DNA of 64,000 bases from the NCBI GenBank assembly GCA_009602735.1, contig WELA01009360.1, positions 863,177 to 927,176 on the forward strand, written 5' to 3'. Every line of letters starts with the position of its first letter. Positions within the stretch are counted from its first letter, which is position 1. Position numbers and translations under genes: made by a program. Below are positions 46,152 through 58,460 of this stretch, one piece after another. The notes beneath the pieces were generated by a model. The model was not told the origin of the DNA, did no database searches, and saw nothing but the letters and a program-made list of their open reading frames with translations. This DNA is from Mesotaenium endlicherianum (taxonomy: Eukaryota > Streptophyta > Zygnematophyceae > Zygnematales > Mesotaeniaceae).

Positions 46152-47514
46152 CCGAGGTTGCAGCTGTCGCAGAGCAGCATCCTGACCTCCTTGCCAGGGC
46201 TGTGGCAGATCTGGCACGCCCGGTCCCTAAACGGCCACACATCGCGGGGACAAACCCGTACATCAAGGTAAGGAAGGTGGCATGGACCACAGTTCTTTGT
46301 GTGGTCCTTGTGAAGACGGCCATCTGCACCTTCTAGCTCCAGTACTCCTGACGCCAAGGCACGCTTGACGCGCAGGATGACCAATGAGCTGCTGGTGTCG
46401 AGGGTGTTCTTCATCTGTCGTCGCAGGTACACGATGCTGCCTGCGGAAAATTGCAACATTCGAGGACGATAGGCTCCTCCACGGGTCATGTCATACCTCA
46501 GCGTGTCGCGGTGCTGGGCGATACTGAGGTCGTCCATGGCCATGGGCATCAGGCGCTGGAACAGCTGTGCACGCTGCCCGGTAAGAGCACTCCGTGTCTT
46601 AGGACTGTCCAAGTCCAAGGCGCTCTCCGCCACGGTCCTGGTTGCGGCTGGCAGGATCGGCTGGCGTCCATAGAGGAGAAAGTAAGGAGAATGCAAGGCC
46701 AAGGAGGCCTGGCGATTGGACCTGTATCCCATAGCTAGCCACGGGAGTGCGTCATCCCAGTGGGTGATGTCGTGGGTCAAGCAGTACTTGCGTAGCCCCA
46801 GCTCAACGGTCTGCACCATGCTCTCTGCAAGGCCGTCAGCCTGGGGGTGATTACGGGAGGTGGTGCGGTGGACGATCATGGAGCGCTCCAGCAGCTTATG
46901 AAAGCTGCCCTGGAACTCCTTGCCTCGGTCGGTTAGCACCTCAGCGCAGCCGCCAAAACGGCTAAGGACCTCATCAAGGAACGCCTGGGCGATCCCCTCA
47001 CTGGCCTTGCTGAGCAAGGCCACGAGCTCGATCCTCTTGGACAAGTGCTCAATCATCACCAAGACGTAGAGGTTGCCTCGGCGGGACTTGGGCAACTCCC
47101 CGGCCAAGTCCAATGACCACCTGTAAAACAGCCCCTGAATGGGCAGGAGGCCGAAGGCAACAGTGCGCGCTGTGAAGCTAGAGCGCACATGGTCGCAAAG
47201 AGTGCAGCTGCTGACGACGTCGGCCACGACCTTAGCCATGCCGTGCCACCAGTACTCAGCCTGCAGGAGGCTGAGAGTGCGCTTGACACCGAAGTGTCCA
47301 AGGGCCTCATGCACTATGCGCACCAGCTGATTGCGTATAGCATGCTCAGATACCACCAGGACGGAGCCGTCGGCCATCACGCGCCTCAGCCGCCCCTCAA
47401 TGAAGACAAAGTCCCGACTACGCTTGAGGATGCGGTCGCGCTCCTTTGCGTCCATGCCTGGCACCAACGCCTTAGAGGCGATGTACTGCAGCAACACAGC
47501 ATTGTGTCACACGT
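46152..47514 (-). pseudogene. Integrase of element G with the first half of a C-terminal PHD finger (fossil)
   Basis: The integrase zinc part reads HEALGHFGVKRTLSLLQAEY with CTLCDH (about 47310-47190). The core follows with SLDLAGELPKSRRGNLYVLV (about 47115), LTDRGKEF (about 46935) and ADGLAESMVQTVELGLRKY (about 46830). Instead of a chromodomain the C-terminus carries CQICHSPGKEVRMLLCDSC (46215-46158), the first half of a PHD finger. PHD fingers usually read the methylation state of histone H3 tails, so a role in target choice is likely but inferred. The right edge is the insertion site of element F2. Confidence 0.8.
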
Positions 47515-48234
47515 TGAAATGAATCGTCTTACCAAATAGACGATTATCAATTAATAAAGATCTTTATATCAGCAAGTAATCTTTATGGTATTTTTCGTTA
47601 ACTGGTTAAACGGCAAAGGACAACACACTAGCAGTGAATAATACTCTTAAGTCAAATGCGAGTAAACTAGCATCAATAATGCAATTAGTAAGCTCATACA
47701 TAAGCAAGGTTAGAAGACAGTTCGTATCGATGGCTTCTCGCCTTGGATTCAGATCGCTCTCAGTAAGCTGTACAAAAGAGTTGGCCTCGTTTCCGAATGC
47801 CGAACTCGAGAGTAATGCCTAGCATATGTACATGGAATGAGTTTACTGTTCAACGGTCAGTGCGATGGCACCGCCTAACCGGGAGTTAACCACGTTGGTA
47901 GGACCTCGGTTAACCAAATCCACCGCCATCTCCCATCATCCCGAATCGCCATCCATCATAGGGATGTCATCTGGCCATTCATCTAGCATACCATACTTAG
48001 ATGCATATCGAGGCAGTTCGCTGCTACCGAATACGGAAGTCAGCTGGCTGTCAAAGAATGTGTCAGCAAGCTGACTTAAGTTGACTTCAGCCTGCTGCTT
48101 TCGGCCGAGTCATTGAACTGATATTAAATATAAAGTCCAGCAGACTGATTATAAACTAGAGTTCAGCAGGTTGAACTTAATTAACTATTATATTTAAATA
48201 AACATTATATCAACTAATATACTAATTCATTACA
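47515..48234 (-). repeat. 3' LTR of element F2
   Basis: 720 bases, paired with 55613-56332. Confidence 0.94.
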
Positions 48235-48319
48235 ATCCCTCCAACTTATCATGTTGTCGCCTCGACAACACTAACACTAATAACAGCATGCTGTCCCTTC
48301 CGTCCCCATCCTACTGCCA

Positions 48320-49981
48320 TTAGGAGGGAGACGTCCCTAAGGCTCTATACTCAGGGGAGCCAGACCTCCTCCTGTCTTGGGGTCTTCTGAAGCCTGTCAG
48401 AGAGGGAGGTTCCGTGTAAGGACCCCGCGGAGAACGCAGTAACTGGGCTGTTTCCTCCTGCACAGTCTGGACGGAGGCAGCCTTCTCCTGGGCAGCCCTC
48501 AAACTGACAGGTACGTATACCGGCATCCCAGAAGGATGTTGCATGACATGAGCCAAGTTTACATGCCCTTTCTGCGAGGGAGATGCTGGCAGGCCTCTGG
48601 CTATCTCCCGAGCAGCCCTCCTGTCTGCTCTGTCTGACTGGGTCTCCTTGCCTGGAGATGGGGTCCGTCCTCTGGCAGTCCCCAGCCAAGTGATATCCTC
48701 CTCTTCAGCGAGTTGCTGCATGGCCAACCCCGTCTTCTCCCTTATAGGGGATGTGGCAGGCGTCAGGATCACGGCGGGGCTAGTGTCCTCCTCCTCGCCT
48801 TCCTCCTCGTCTTCCTCTGACTCCTCCTCCTCTCCGTCCCCGGGTTCCTCTGAGACTTCTGGGGTCTCTTCTGTCAGCTGCTCCAGCTCTTCCCGAGAAA
48901 AAGAATATCCTACTGACCTTCCCCTTTTGGGTGCTGGTGGGGGCTGCTGAGTCCGGACCGCATAGAGGTCCTTTTCCCCCTGCTTACTTGCCCATTTGGC
49001 ATAAGCGTGCTTCCCTTTGGAGAATGACTCTTGGGCCCTGCTTCTGTCCCCCTGCATCTCTTGGCTCATGCAGTCTCTGACTCCATCCAATCTTGGGTCC
49101 CAAGCCGCAATGTGAGGGGGCAATACTATGTTCCCCTTTAGGTCTGTCAGGAAATCCTCATCCGTCGCCCTGTCATTCTGCTGGTCCCTCATGTTGATGG
49201 TCATCCACCGCCATTCAGTGGGCTTTTGGAAGAAGGCAGCGTCTGTCTTTTTGAGAGTACATGGGTACCAGTGCCCTGCAAAGTCCAGCTGACTGGTTTC
49301 CCTGGCCACGAATTTCCAGCTCCTCCTCTCCACCTCGTTGTACATGGCCTTGAACCTGTTATGGGGTGTTGAGTCCTTGAAGCTGTCCGCGTCCATGGGG
49401 ATCATCCTGATGACCCTATCTGCCCCCCAGATACCAGGAATCGAGACAGCTCCTGCTTTGTTCACCTGGACCATTGCCTTGGCCTCTCCGATTGTATATC
49501 CTACCATCTTGGCGTAATCGTGGTAGAGGAGGAGCCCTGTGCTGACCTCTATATACTTGTCAAAGTTTTCGGATGTCTCCCCTTCCCTCTGGAGGATTTC
49601 CTTCTGCGACTCACTGCGACTTCTCTGGGCATACTTGAAGGCCTCCTCCAGTAGATCAAAGCCCTTGCCCAGCACTGTGTAGCGGTAGCTGCTGATTCTC
49701 CTCTGTTCTTCTTCTTCAGCCTGCTGCTTCCGCTTCTCCTCAGCTTGCCTCTCCTCCTCTGCTTTCTTGGCCTCCTCTGCAGCTTTCCTGTCCATTTCTT
49801 CCTGCCTCAGTCTGGCCTGTTCCTCCTCCTCCTTCTTCTTCTGTGCGTCCCGTTGTTGTTGGAGTCGTTGTGATTCCCGAGCGGAGATGGAGGATGATTC
49901 GATGTCTCCACGGAATTGCAAGTATTCTGCATGTGCCTCTTCCGCCCTTCTCTTCCTCTTGAGTTCCGACTTTTGAGTCAT
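48320..49981 (-). CDS. ORF3 of element F2, diverged homologue, unknown function
   Basis: An open frame of 553 codons from the ATG at 49981 (MTQKSELKRKRRAEEAHAEY). Its layout equals ORF3 of element A: coiled coil (about residues 5-110), core with GLLLYHDYAKMVGYTIGEA, YNEVERRSWKFVARE, EWRWMTI, VLPPHIAAWDPRLDG and FSKGKHAYAKWAS, then KRGRSVGYSFSREELEQL, an acidic Glu/Asp run and a Pro/Ser/Arg tail. Outside these motifs it differs strongly from the copies in A and F, while gag and pol of the same elements stay nearly the same. So ORF3 either evolves fast or was exchanged. A CAG lies at 49985-49983 directly before the ATG. The frame looks whole. No membrane segment is seen. Confidence 0.85.
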   Translation of the reverse strand: MTQKSELKRKRRAEEAHAEYLQFRGDIESSSISARESQRLQQQRDAQKKKEEEEQARLRQEEMDRKAAEEAKKAEEERQAEEKRKQQAEEEEQRRISSYRYTVLGKGFDLLEEAFKYAQRSRSESQKEILQREGETSENFDKYIEVSTGLLLYHDYAKMVGYTIGEAKAMVQVNKAGAVSIPGIWGADRVIRMIPMDADSFKDSTPHNRFKAMYNEVERRSWKFVARETSQLDFAGHWYPCTLKKTDAAFFQKPTEWRWMTINMRDQQNDRATDEDFLTDLKGNIVLPPHIAAWDPRLDGVRDCMSQEMQGDRSRAQESFSKGKHAYAKWASKQGEKDLYAVRTQQPPPAPKRGRSVGYSFSREELEQLTEETPEVSEEPGDGEEEESEEDEEEGEEEDTSPAVILTPATSPIREKTGLAMQQLAEEEDITWLGTARGRTPSPGKETQSDRADRRAAREIARGLPASPSQKGHVNLAHVMQHPSGMPVYVPVSLRAAQEKAASVQTVQEETAQLLRSPRGPYTEPPSLTGFRRPQDRRRSGSPEYRALGTSPS

Positions 49982-50184
49982 CCTGCTCAATCATAAACAC
50001 AATGCAATTAGTGAAGTCATGATATTTTGCCGCTACTGAGTGCCCTTGATGAAGAGGGACGCAATCGGGAGAGTTCCTAGTGTGGAATACCTGGTGTGAG
50101 TGAATATAAGGAAAAATTGAGTTGGAGAGCGAGTGAGTGTGAGCGCAGGTTGAGTGTGTAATATGGTGATCAGAGAAGACCACT

Positions 50185-50255
50185 CCCTCCAACTTAAATT
50201 TAAAGGTGGGCTGCCTGTCACAACTGTCACTAACTGTCACATCCCCCTCCAACTT
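50185..50255 (-). other. Two internal purine-tract-like copies before ORF3 of F2
   Basis: On the minus strand AAGTTGGAGGGGG (50255-50243) and AAGTTGGAGGG (50195-50185) repeat the core of the terminal purine tract. Confidence 0.55.
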
Positions 50256-50305
50256 ATATGGAGACAGGACCTCCTGTCACCTTCCCATGTCTACGGAAGG
50301 GACAG

Positions 50306-53300
50306 TTAGGGCGGTGCCCCAGCCGCCCGAAGGTGGAACCGTTTCAACGCCCCTTTGGCATTGGTCAGCTGGTCTTTAAATTCCCAAGTGTCCCCAGAGG
50401 CATCGTAACCCTTCCATCGGATGAGGTACTTCATGACATATTTAGACGATCGACGGACCGAGCGAGCGTCTAAAATCTCATCGACCTCATATTCCTCAGG
50501 ATCGCCGTCCCAGACAGCGGGGACAGGTCCCGGTTGGACAGGTAACCGACCTGTGAACAGTGTATCACCTTTGATGTATGGTTCCAGGAAGGAGACATTA
50601 AAGACCGGGTGACCCTTGTATTCAGCTGACATGTTCAATTTGTAAGCATTCTGACCGATACGACGTTCCACCGAATATGGACCGACCCAGACAGGGCCAA
50701 TCTTTTTCTTGACCACACCAGGGAGGTACAGGTGCTGAGAATGCAGTTTGACTAAATCGCCCTTGGAAAATGTCAGTTCCCGACGTTGTTGATTAGCGTA
50801 TTTTTGTTGGATTCTTGGGCCTTGTGCAGGTTTCGTTGGACTTCTGACAGGGTGTCAGCAAACTCCTGAGTTAACTGGAGGGAGATCGGGTTGTCAATCC
50901 CTTCAGGGTCAGTCAAAGACTCCCCCAGTACATCTAAAGGAGACTTGGGGACTCTACCCAGGCTGAGTTCAAAAGGAGTCTTGCCCGTTGACGCGTGCAC
51001 CGCACAATCGACCGCAAATTGGAATTGAGGTAACAGGTCATCCCAATTATCTTGTTTTTGGTTAATATATGCTCTCAGCACCTCCTGCAGAACTCGGTTA
51101 GTTTGTTCAGTCTGCCCATCAATCTGAGGGTGATTAGCTGTGCTGAGCAGCTGTTTGACTCCCATTAACCCCATTAAAGCTCTCCAGAACTTAGAGGTGA
51201 ATTTTGAGTCTCTGTCTGACATGATATTAGAGGGGAGCCCATGTTGGCATACTACATGGTTGTAGAACTGTCTCGCTGTTTGGAGTGCAGTCACTTTGAC
51301 AGTTGTGGGGATAAACATGACCATTTTTGTCAGTTTATCCACGACAACCACTATTGAATCATGCCCATTGGCAGTTCTTGGTAGTGAGACCACCCTGTCC
51401 ATGGATATAGTTTCCCAGCGTCCCGCTGGGATGGGCAGCGGTTGCAGGAGACCTCCGGGTGGTGTGTGCCGAGACTTATTTCTCTGACACTGGTCACAGG
51501 ACTTGACATATTTCAAGACCTCCCGGGGTAACCCCTCCCAATGATAATGTTTTGCCAGTTTGCCAACAGTTTTGGCCTGCCCCAAATGTCCACCCAGGAG
51601 ACTGTCATGAGCTTGACTCAGTAAGAGAGACCTTATTTCCAAATTATCAGGAATGACCAGCTTCAGCCTGCCTGAAGTGGTTTCAGTCACCCAGACCCCT
51701 CCCTTAAGCTTATACCCGAGTGAAGTAGCACGACACATACCAGTAGTTGGGCTGGGCTCAAATGTTGGGTCAGAAAGGTAGGCTTTCCTAAGTTGTTCAA
51801 GGAAGGACTTTTTCACCTTTAGTGAAGTGAGTGCACACAGTACTTTATCTATAGCATGCTGACTATAGTTCCTATCTTGCAAGTCAGGTCTTCTAGAGAG
51901 TGCATCAGCAGGATTCAACTTCCCTGGTTTGTAGTCGATCTGGACTTGGAACTGCTCCAACATCTGGCTCCAGGGGTTCTCCCTCCTCGACAGCTTGGAC
52001 TTCTTCTGAAAGTGGGTCAGAGCTAGATGATCTGCAATCACCTTAAAAGCTTAACCATGTAAGTATGCTCTCCACTGTTTGAGTACATGAATGATAGCTA
52101 GCAGCTCTTTATCATGCACTGAGTAATTAATCTCCGCTGGATTAAATTTCATAGACTCATATAACACAGGATGCCTCTCCTGCCGTACCTTACCATCCTT
52201 TGTGGTTTTGTCAGCAGGCTGCAACAAAATAGCACCCATGGCAAAGTCAGAGGCATCAGTAACCACCTGCACCGGTTTGCTGGGGTCATACACGGCTAGC
52301 ACTGGGGCAGAACAAAGGGCATCTTTAAGGGTCTGGAAGGCAGCCTGCTGCTCTTCCCCCCACACATACCCTATGTCTTTCTTAGTAAGGTCAGTCAGTT
52401 CACTGGCCTNCACTGGCCTTTGTAGAATAATTCTCAATAAATCTCCTATAGTAGTTAGCCAACCCGACGAAGGATCTAACTTCAAAGACAGATTGTAGTA
52501 CTGGCCAGTTACTTATGGTCTGGACTTTCTTAGGATCCACACTGATGCCCTCTTTACTGACAACGTGGCCTAAGAATTCAATACTTTCCTTAAAGAAATC
52601 ACACTTGCTCATTTTAGCATACAAGTGATTTTTCCGCAGAGTAACCAGGACTGTCTTTAAGTGTTCAGTGTGCTGAGCTTCATCTTAGAGAAAATTAAAA
52701 TATCATCCAGGAAAACTTGCACAAACTTATCCAAATAAGGTCTGAAAATGTCATTCATAGCACCCATAAAGGTAGCAGGAGCATTAGTCAGTCCAAATGG
52801 CATCACGTTGAACTCATAGTGTCCATAACGTGTGCGGAAAGCAGTCTTGTGTTCATCCCCCTCAGCAATTCTGATTTGATGATAACCACTCTTGAGATCT
52901 ATCTTACTGAACACCTTAGCACCAGACAGGGTATCAAGCAAGTCCTTGATTCTGGGGTAAAGCATACTTGTTCTTTACTGTAATTCTGTTCAGAGCTCTG
53001 TAATCCACACACATCCGCATACTGCCATCCTTTTTTTTAACAAAGAGGATGGGTGCGCCGTACGGTGATCTACTGGGAGAAATATAACCATTTTCCTCAA
53101 GCTCTGCAATCTGTGTTTTTAACTCCTCGCTCTCCACATAAGACAAGCCATACGTGCGTTGCCAAGGTGGCTGACTCCCAGGTAATAGATCAATCCTATG
53201 ATCTACTTCCCTCTTAGGGGGTAGTCCTGGAGGCATATTAAATACATCAGTGTACTGAGCAACAATTTTTGCAGCAGTAGGGTGCTCCGGAGGGCTTACC

Positions 53301-54208
53301 TTTTTCTCAACCACTTCTTCAGGTTGAGGAGGTACCTCTCTTAGCAGCAGACAGAACATTCTGTCTTCCTTCTGGTTCCAGCTTTTGACGAACTCCATTG
53401 CATTCAGCAACTTGCATCCTTCTGGAAGCCTCTTCTTTTCCTTCATTTGCCATCCACACAGGACAAGAGGAAGAGCACTGGTGGGTGCCAAGTCAGTCTG
53501 CCCATGACTGGCTTCTCTCACTTTAACTGTACCTCTGCTCCAACACACTTCAGCTTGATGTCTATTAAGCTAGGACCTGCCTAGCACGAGATCATAAAAG
53601 CCAGTGTTGAGTACCTCAAATGTAAGCGTTTCAGTTAGAACTGCAATGCCAGAACCTAACTGGACCTCAATAGGCTTGGTTATAACTCCTCCCGGGATAC
53701 TTGAGGCATCTCCAAGGAATATTTTTCTATTCCCTTGGGTGACAGTAGGCAGCCTTAGCCGCTTAACTAAGTCCTTGTGGATAAAAGTATGTGACGCCCC
53801 TCCGTCAACAAATGCCCTCACCTTCCTACCTGCAATCATGCAATGCAGTAGGATAGGGGGGACTGTCTTTTCCTGACTTTCGCATTGTTCTCCTGACGTA
53901 GCAAAGAAATGTTGGACATCAGGTGGAACAAGAGCATCCAGAGTGTGCACTCTCTGGACGTCTATATTGCTGATGGTCTCCTTTATCTGTTTGTCAGGCA
54001 TGCATAGTGAATCCAGTTCAGCAGGACCCATAATACCTGCTACGAGGGCAGCTAGTGACGACTCACTATCTCTAGCATCCTCACAGTCAGTAGACTGGAT
54101 TACTGACTGTTGCTGTCTTTTAAAGGCTGGTCTTTTCTCTCGACCTTCGGAAGGTGCTTGACTGGACACTGTTCTCTGTAGTGACCCAACAGCTGACAAT
54201 GGTAGCAA
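50306..54208 (-). pseudogene. pol: pol of element F2 (fossil)
   Basis: Same domains and order as in element A, from retropepsin ([15 protein letters not shown] near 53810) through RT (FLDDILIFS near 52715), RNase H ([12 protein letters not shown] near 52260), integrase (CDQCQRNK near 51490, DGQTEQTNRV near 51110) to the chromodomain ([16 protein letters not shown] near 50430). Several breaks. Confidence 0.9.
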
Positions 54209-55578
54209 GTGGATTTTGCTGAGGCTGGTCTCGGCTTAGTCCTACCACCACCTCTTCCATGGTCGCCTCAAGAGAAACCAACTCTACCTCTAGACTGTAT
54301 GGCATTATACTCATACTCATATCCATCACCCTGATTATCCTCAGCCTGGTCTCCTTCTATTGCATTGTAGGAACCGTGGGGCTTTTTGACAATCTTAGAC
54401 ACCAAAGCATTACTTTAGCGCTTGTGATTGAACTGCTGCTGATCCCAGGCGTCAGCATCCTGGATCAAGTCAGCCAGTTTCTCATACTTTTCCTCAGCAA
54501 AATGACCAGAGACTTCGGATTTCAAGCCATACCTGAAGTATGCTATCCTATACCGTTCTGGCAAATCTGGCTGCTTCATCATGTTCTCTTGGAACTTTTG
54601 AGCAAACTCAGCAACTGAAGTGGTCTGCTTCAGTGTCAGGGAGATCATCGCATAGATAGCTTTCTCCTGCTGGTTGATGACATCAAACTTCTCATGCAAC
54701 TTCTCGACAAACTCTACCCACGTAGGGTCACCGAGTTGCCGAGCCTTACGCTCTCCTTTCCAGTAAAGCCACCAGTCTGCGGCACTGCCTTTCAGTAGCG
54801 CACCGGTGTGCCTGACCTTCTCGTAATCTTGCAGTTCTGGGTAGTTCTCCAGCCACTGCTCAACATCCGCGAGAAACTTGATCAGGTAATATTTTCTGTT
54901 TCCCTCAGGATCATAGTTTTGGGGAGGTTTTGGCTTGGGCTTAGTAGGCCCTCTGCCACCACCACCTGTAGTTTGAGACCCCAGTTGGTCTCTGTCCCGC
55001 AGTAGAGACATTATGATTCTTTTGTCCTCCTGCTGGGACTGATACATGGTCGCCATTTGCGACTGCATTTGAACGAACAATGCTCCCAAGGTTACACTCT
55101 GGGGTGGTAGATTAGCAAATGCAGCAGCAGCATTGACCTCTACTTGCTGAGTAATGTCCTCAACAGTCCCTCTCGCTCCTGCAGCAGCAATTCTTGCCGC
55201 ATTCAGCCGGTCACGTATCTGACCCAGGGGTACATTGAGTTGTACAGCAAGAGGTGGGTTGAGAACATTGGCCCTTGATGCCATAAGTTCCTCGACAGTG
55301 CGCTTGTCAGCTGGCTGTCTTTCCCTCCTTTCTGTATCTTCAGCGGCCTTTGCTAATTGTTCAGCTTCTAGCCTGGCTCTCTCCTCCTCAGCGTGCTGTG
55401 CTGCGACTGCGGCAATAGCAGCTGCCTCATCTGCAGCCTCCCTAGCTGCAGTATCTGCTACTGCTTCAGAATAAGTACGGTTTCCCGCTACATGGCTTTC
55501 TGCCTGGTTTTCGACATTCTCGTTATCCTGGTTCTCCATGTCTCGGGAGTTGCTAGTTTGAGACCTTGTCCTTACCAT
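54120..55578 (-). pseudogene. gag: gag of element F2 (fossil)
   Basis: Matches gag of element A from [20 protein letters not shown] at 55578 to the zinc-knuckle region near 54210-54170. It has a few breaks. Confidence 0.88.
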
Positions 55579-55599
55579 ACAAAGAAGACTGTGATAACC

Positions 55600-55611
55600 G
55601 CTCCGATACCA
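55600..55611 (-). other. Primer binding site of element F2
   Basis: TGGTATCGGAGC on the minus strand, one base after the 5' LTR. Confidence 0.85.
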
Positions 55612-55612
55612 C

Positions 55613-56332
55613 TGAAATGAATCGACTTACCAAATAGACGATTAACAATTAATAAAGATCTTTATACCAACAAGTAATCTTTATGGTATTTTCCGTTAAC
55701 TGGTTAAACGACAAGGGACAACACACTAGCAGTGAATAATACTTGTAAGTCAAATGCAAGTAAACTAGCATCAATAATGCAATTAGTAAGCTCATACATA
55801 AGCAAGGTTAGAAGACAGTTCGTATCGATGGCTTCTCGCCTTGGATTCAGATCTCTCTCAGTAAGCTATACAAGAGAGGTGGCCTCGATTTCGAATGCCG
55901 AACTCGAGAGCAATGCCTAGCATATGTACATGGAATGAGTTTACTGTTCAACGGCCAGTGCGATGGCACCGCCTACCCGGGAGTTAACCACGTTGGTAGG
56001 ACCTCGGTTAACCAAATCCACCGCCATCTCCCATCATCCCGAATCGCCATCCATCATAGGGATGTCATCTGGCCATTCATCTAGCAAATCACACTTAGAT
56101 GCATATCGAGGCAGTTCGCTGCTACCGAGTACGAAAGTCAGCTGGCTGTCAAAGAATGTGTCAGCAAGCTGACTTAAGTTGACTTCAGCCTGCTGCTTTC
56201 GGCCGAGTCATTAAACTGATATTAAATATAAAGTCCAGCAGACTGATTATAAACTAGAGTTCAGCAGGCTGAACTTAATTAACTATTATATTTAAATGAA
56301 TATTATATCAACTAATAGATTGATTCATTACA
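55613..56332 (-). repeat. 5' LTR of element F2
   Basis: 720 bases, paired with 47515-48234. Confidence 0.94.
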
Positions 56333-58460
56333 CACGTCCTCGGGCCCGCGCTGCCAACTGTCCTGCTTTGCTGCTGCCGCCAATGCCAGACGCCTCGTGT
56401 TGACCACCACCATGTCGCGATCAGTGAGCCCCGCGGGACGTGCATCGTTGTCCATCGTGAAGGCCAAGAAGGCTGCAGCATGCCAGGCCACTGGCTCGTC
56501 CTCGTCGTGTCGAGCCACGATCAGGTTCCTGGAGGAAGGCAGTGGGTTGCGGCTGAAGCCGTCGGCTTCCATGTTGGCCGAGCCTGGGCGGTGGTGCACA
56601 TCAAACGTGTACTCTTGCAGGATGAGTGCCCACCGCGCGTACTTGCTTGTGAGGCGCTCCGATGTAAAGAATCAGTATGTTAGTGGATATAATATTCATT
56701 TAAATATAATAGTAAATTAAGTTCAGCCTACTGAACTTTTTGTAGTATTAAGTCTGCTGGACTTTAGATAGTTATCAGTTTAAGGACTCAGCCGGAAGGA
56801 GCAGGCTGAAGCCAACTTAAGTCAGCTTGCTGACACATTCTTTGACAGCCAGCTGACTTCCGTACTCGGTAGCAGCGAACTACCTCGATACGCATCTAAG
56901 TGTGGTATGCTAGATGAATGGCCAGATGACATCCCTATGATGGATGGCGATTCGGGATGATGGGAGATGGCGGTGGATTTGGTTAACCGAGGTCCTACCA
57001 ACGTGGTTAACTCCCGGGTAGGCGGTGCCATCGTACTGGCCGTTGAACCGTAAACTCATTCCCTGTACATATGGTAGGCATTGCTCTCGAGTTTGGCATT
57101 CGGAAACGAGGCCAACTCTCTTGTACAGCTTACTGAGAGACATCTGAATCCAAGGCTGGAAGCCATTGATATGCACTGTCTTCCAACCTTGCTTATGTAT
57201 GAATTTACTGATTGCATTATTGATGCTAGTTTACTTGCATTTGACTTACGAGTATTATTCACTGCTAGTGTGTGGTCCTTTGCTATTAATTCAATTAACA
57301 AAAAACACCATAAAAATTACTTGCTGATTTAAAGATCTTTATTAATTGTTAATCGCCTAATTGGTAAGTCGATTCATTTCATCCGACGTCATGAGCCACT
57401 TAAGCGGCTGATAATCGGTGACGAGATGGAAGTGGGTGCCGTAGAGGTAGTGCTTGAAGTGCACGATAGCCAAGACCGTTGCCAGGCACTCCCCTTCGTA
57501 AGAGCCATAGTTGGCCTCGGCGCGGTTGTTGCTGCGACTGGCGTACGCCACCACGTGCTCGCAGCCGTCGTGCTCTTGCACCAGCACTGCTCCCAACCCT
57601 GCCTGCGACCAGTCGGTGTGGAGGATGAAGGGCTTAGTGTGGTCGGGCCGCCGCAGCACTGGAGCGCTCACCAGGAGCTCCTTGAGCTTGTCGAACGCCG
57701 CTTGCTGCTTCGTCCCCCATGCGTAGGCCACCCCCTTCCGCAGCAAGTCGTTTAGTGGCTTAGCAAGCGCGTTGAAGCCAGGCACAAAGCGGCGGTAGTA
57801 ATTGGCAATCCCAAGGAAGGCCCTCAGCTGCAAGATGTTGGTAGGCGGCGGGATGCCTATGATGGCCGAGATCTTGGCCAGCTGCGGTGCCAAGCCACTG
57901 GAGGAGAGGAGATCCACCTCTCGGGTCCCAAAGGTGCACTTCCTGGGATGGCACTTGAGCCCAACGGCCTCCAAGCAGTCCAGGACGGCGGTGATGTGCG
58001 CCATGTGCTCCTTGAATGTCTCACTGAAGACAAGCACGTCAATGATGTAGCACCAAGGAAAAGATAGCCCTGCCAGCTCCTTATCCATGACCCGCTGGAA
58101 GGTGGCTAGAGCGTTCTTCTGCTTGAAAGACATCACCCTCCACTTGTAGAGGCGCTGTGCCCCCCAGAACGTCGTCTTGTGCTGGTCCTCCTCCGTAATA
58201 GGTGTCTGGTTGAAGCCCTGCCTCAAGTCCAGCAACAAGAACCAAGTTCATGTACCAATGTCATCGAAGATCTCGTCAGGGGTAGGCATAGGATATCTGT
58301 CCTGCTCAGCGACCTCGTTCAGCTTATGATAGTCACCGCACATCCTCTTCTCAGACCGGTTGCCTGAGGCATCCTTCTTTGCCGGCATGATCATGGGGGC
58401 CGTATAGATAGAGGAGGACTCCCAAATCAGCCGGTTGCCCTCCAGCTTGCCTGTTTGCGC
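56333..58460 (-). pseudogene. RT and RNase H of element G, with a solo LTR inserted (fossil)
   Basis: RT begins near 58450 (YTAPMIMPAKKD, then MCGDYHKLNE) and continues with LDLRQGFNQTPI, FQRVMDKELAGL and LRAFLGIANYYRRFVPGFN (about 57830-57770). RNase H follows with PFILHTDWSQAGLGAVLVQ (about 57640) and ANYGSYEGECLATVLAI. Across the solo LTR (56663-57381) the end of RNase H has VHHRPGSANMEADGFSRNP (about 56600-56540). The start of RT lies in the same open frame as the end of the methyltransferase. Several breaks. Confidence 0.85.
56663..57381 (+). repeat. Solo LTR, A family, inside RNase H of element G
   Basis: 719 bases in plus orientation with the perfect target duplication TCCGA (56658-56662 and 57382-57386). 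Confidence 0.94.

Larger units (their letters stand above)
47515..56332 (-). mobile_element. Element F2: A-family chromovirus with a diverged ORF3 (fossil)
   Basis: LTRs 55613-56332 (5') and 47515-48234 (3') with the duplication CACGT (47510-47514 and 56333-56337). Order on the minus strand: primer site, gag, pol with chromodomain, ORF3, hairpin, purine tract. ORF3 looks whole; gag and pol have about seven breaks. The LTRs differ by about 4 % by eye. It interrupts element G between RNase H and integrase. An ambiguous base with a local duplication at 52410 looks like an assembly join. Confidence 0.94.
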
